A stretch of 22,322 nucleotides of DNA from an uncultured Erysipelotrichaceae bacterium (GTDB lineage Bacteria; Bacillota_I; Bacilli_A; RF39; UBA660), in assembly GCA_902797105.1 (NCBI GenBank), contig CADBRL010000041.1, positions 1-22,322 on the forward strand. Direction: 5' to 3'. Shown piece by piece: positions 22,201 to 22,322 of this stretch. The notes below the pieces were generated by a model that was given only the letters and a program-made list of their open reading frames with translations, was not told where the DNA came from and did no database searches. Position numbers and translations under genes: made by a program. How positions within the stretch are numbered: the first letter of the stretch is position 1; each line of letters opens with the position of its first letter.

Positions 22201-22322
22201 ATGGATAACAAAAAAAATACTATCCTATTAACAGTTATTGCTGTTGCAACATTATTAGTAGCTGTTGTTGGTGCAACGTTTGCATACTTCACTGCTCAAG
22301 GAGGAGATGCAAAAAATGCAGA
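22201..22322 (+). CDS. 5' part of a second SipW-signal secreted protein
   Basis: The first 40 codons are visible before the window ends. They give a short basic start (MDNKKN), a hydrophobic helix and VGATFAYFTAQ, the classic SipW-dependent signal of TasA/CalY-like proteins; cleavage would fall near FAYFTA. The start ATG 22201 is nine bases after GGAG. An earlier ATG at 22194 opens a four-codon frame overlapping it and is too close to the ribosome binding site. With the gene before it, this makes a pair of TasA-like genes, each with its own promoter. Confidence 0.8.
   Translation, partial: MDNKKNTILLTVIAVATLLVAVVGATFAYFTAQGGDAKNA

Noticed and set aside
22194..22208. Four-codon upstream frame overlapping the last gene's start
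   Set aside because: Its ATG is only about two bases from the Shine-Dalgarno sequence, too close for efficient initiation; probably chance in AT-rich sequence.

Overview
The window is very AT-rich, uses strong AGGAGG-type ribosome binding sites and sigma-A promoters, and carries Gram-positive hallmarks: FtsW, a class B sortase with a sortable surface protein, TasA/CalY-like secreted proteins with SipW-type signal peptides, a ClpC ATPase and a membrane glucolipid-type glycosyltransferase. It looks like a small-genome, wall-bearing member of the Bacilli close to the Mollicutes, such as an uncultured gut lineage of the RF39 type. The lineage is inference. TGG is used for Trp, and all but one of the visible stop codons are TAA or TAG.

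Layout. At 1-6 the first codons of a minus-strand gene are visible. Next come ftsW (140-1297) and a DUF3800 gene (1385-2113). Converging on the DUF3800 gene is a short minus-strand RNA gene (about 2228-2113) with its own consensus promoter and terminator. It is followed by a divergently transcribed type III toxin-antitoxin locus: three ToxI RNA repeats (2324-2430), an attenuating terminator and toxN (2506-2991). This 1.4-3.0 kb stretch is the accessory, defence-like part of the window and the best candidate for new biology. sufS (3073-4269) converges on a GT4 lipid glycosyltransferase (5490-4300). Rightward from 5585 run sanA, a membrane protein with an outer Ig-like part, a membrane-anchored unknown and an acidic soluble unknown, ending at 9595. 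There they meet a sortase on the minus strand (11163-9592) whose catalytic domain follows a 275-residue N-terminal domain. Its likely substrate is transcribed divergently (11292-11849).

Then come lysS (11917-13401), two tandem paralogous unknown genes (13459-14436, 14452-15357), a DcuC/YfcC-like transporter (15434-17038), an Rpn-family nuclease gene preceded by two Spo0A-like boxes (17170-18009), an apparently leaderless unknown gene (18055-18720), a shortened clpC whose start codon lies in an inverted repeat (18773-20863), and two SipW-signal secreted proteins (20924-22051 and 22201 to the window end).

Gene ends are extremely compact. Stop codons repeatedly lie inside intrinsic terminator hairpins, and several terminators are followed at once by, or share bases with, the next promoter, often an extended -10 (TGnTATAAT type) with a leader that begins at the ribosome binding site. 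All calls come from reading the sequence; no database search or folding program was run.
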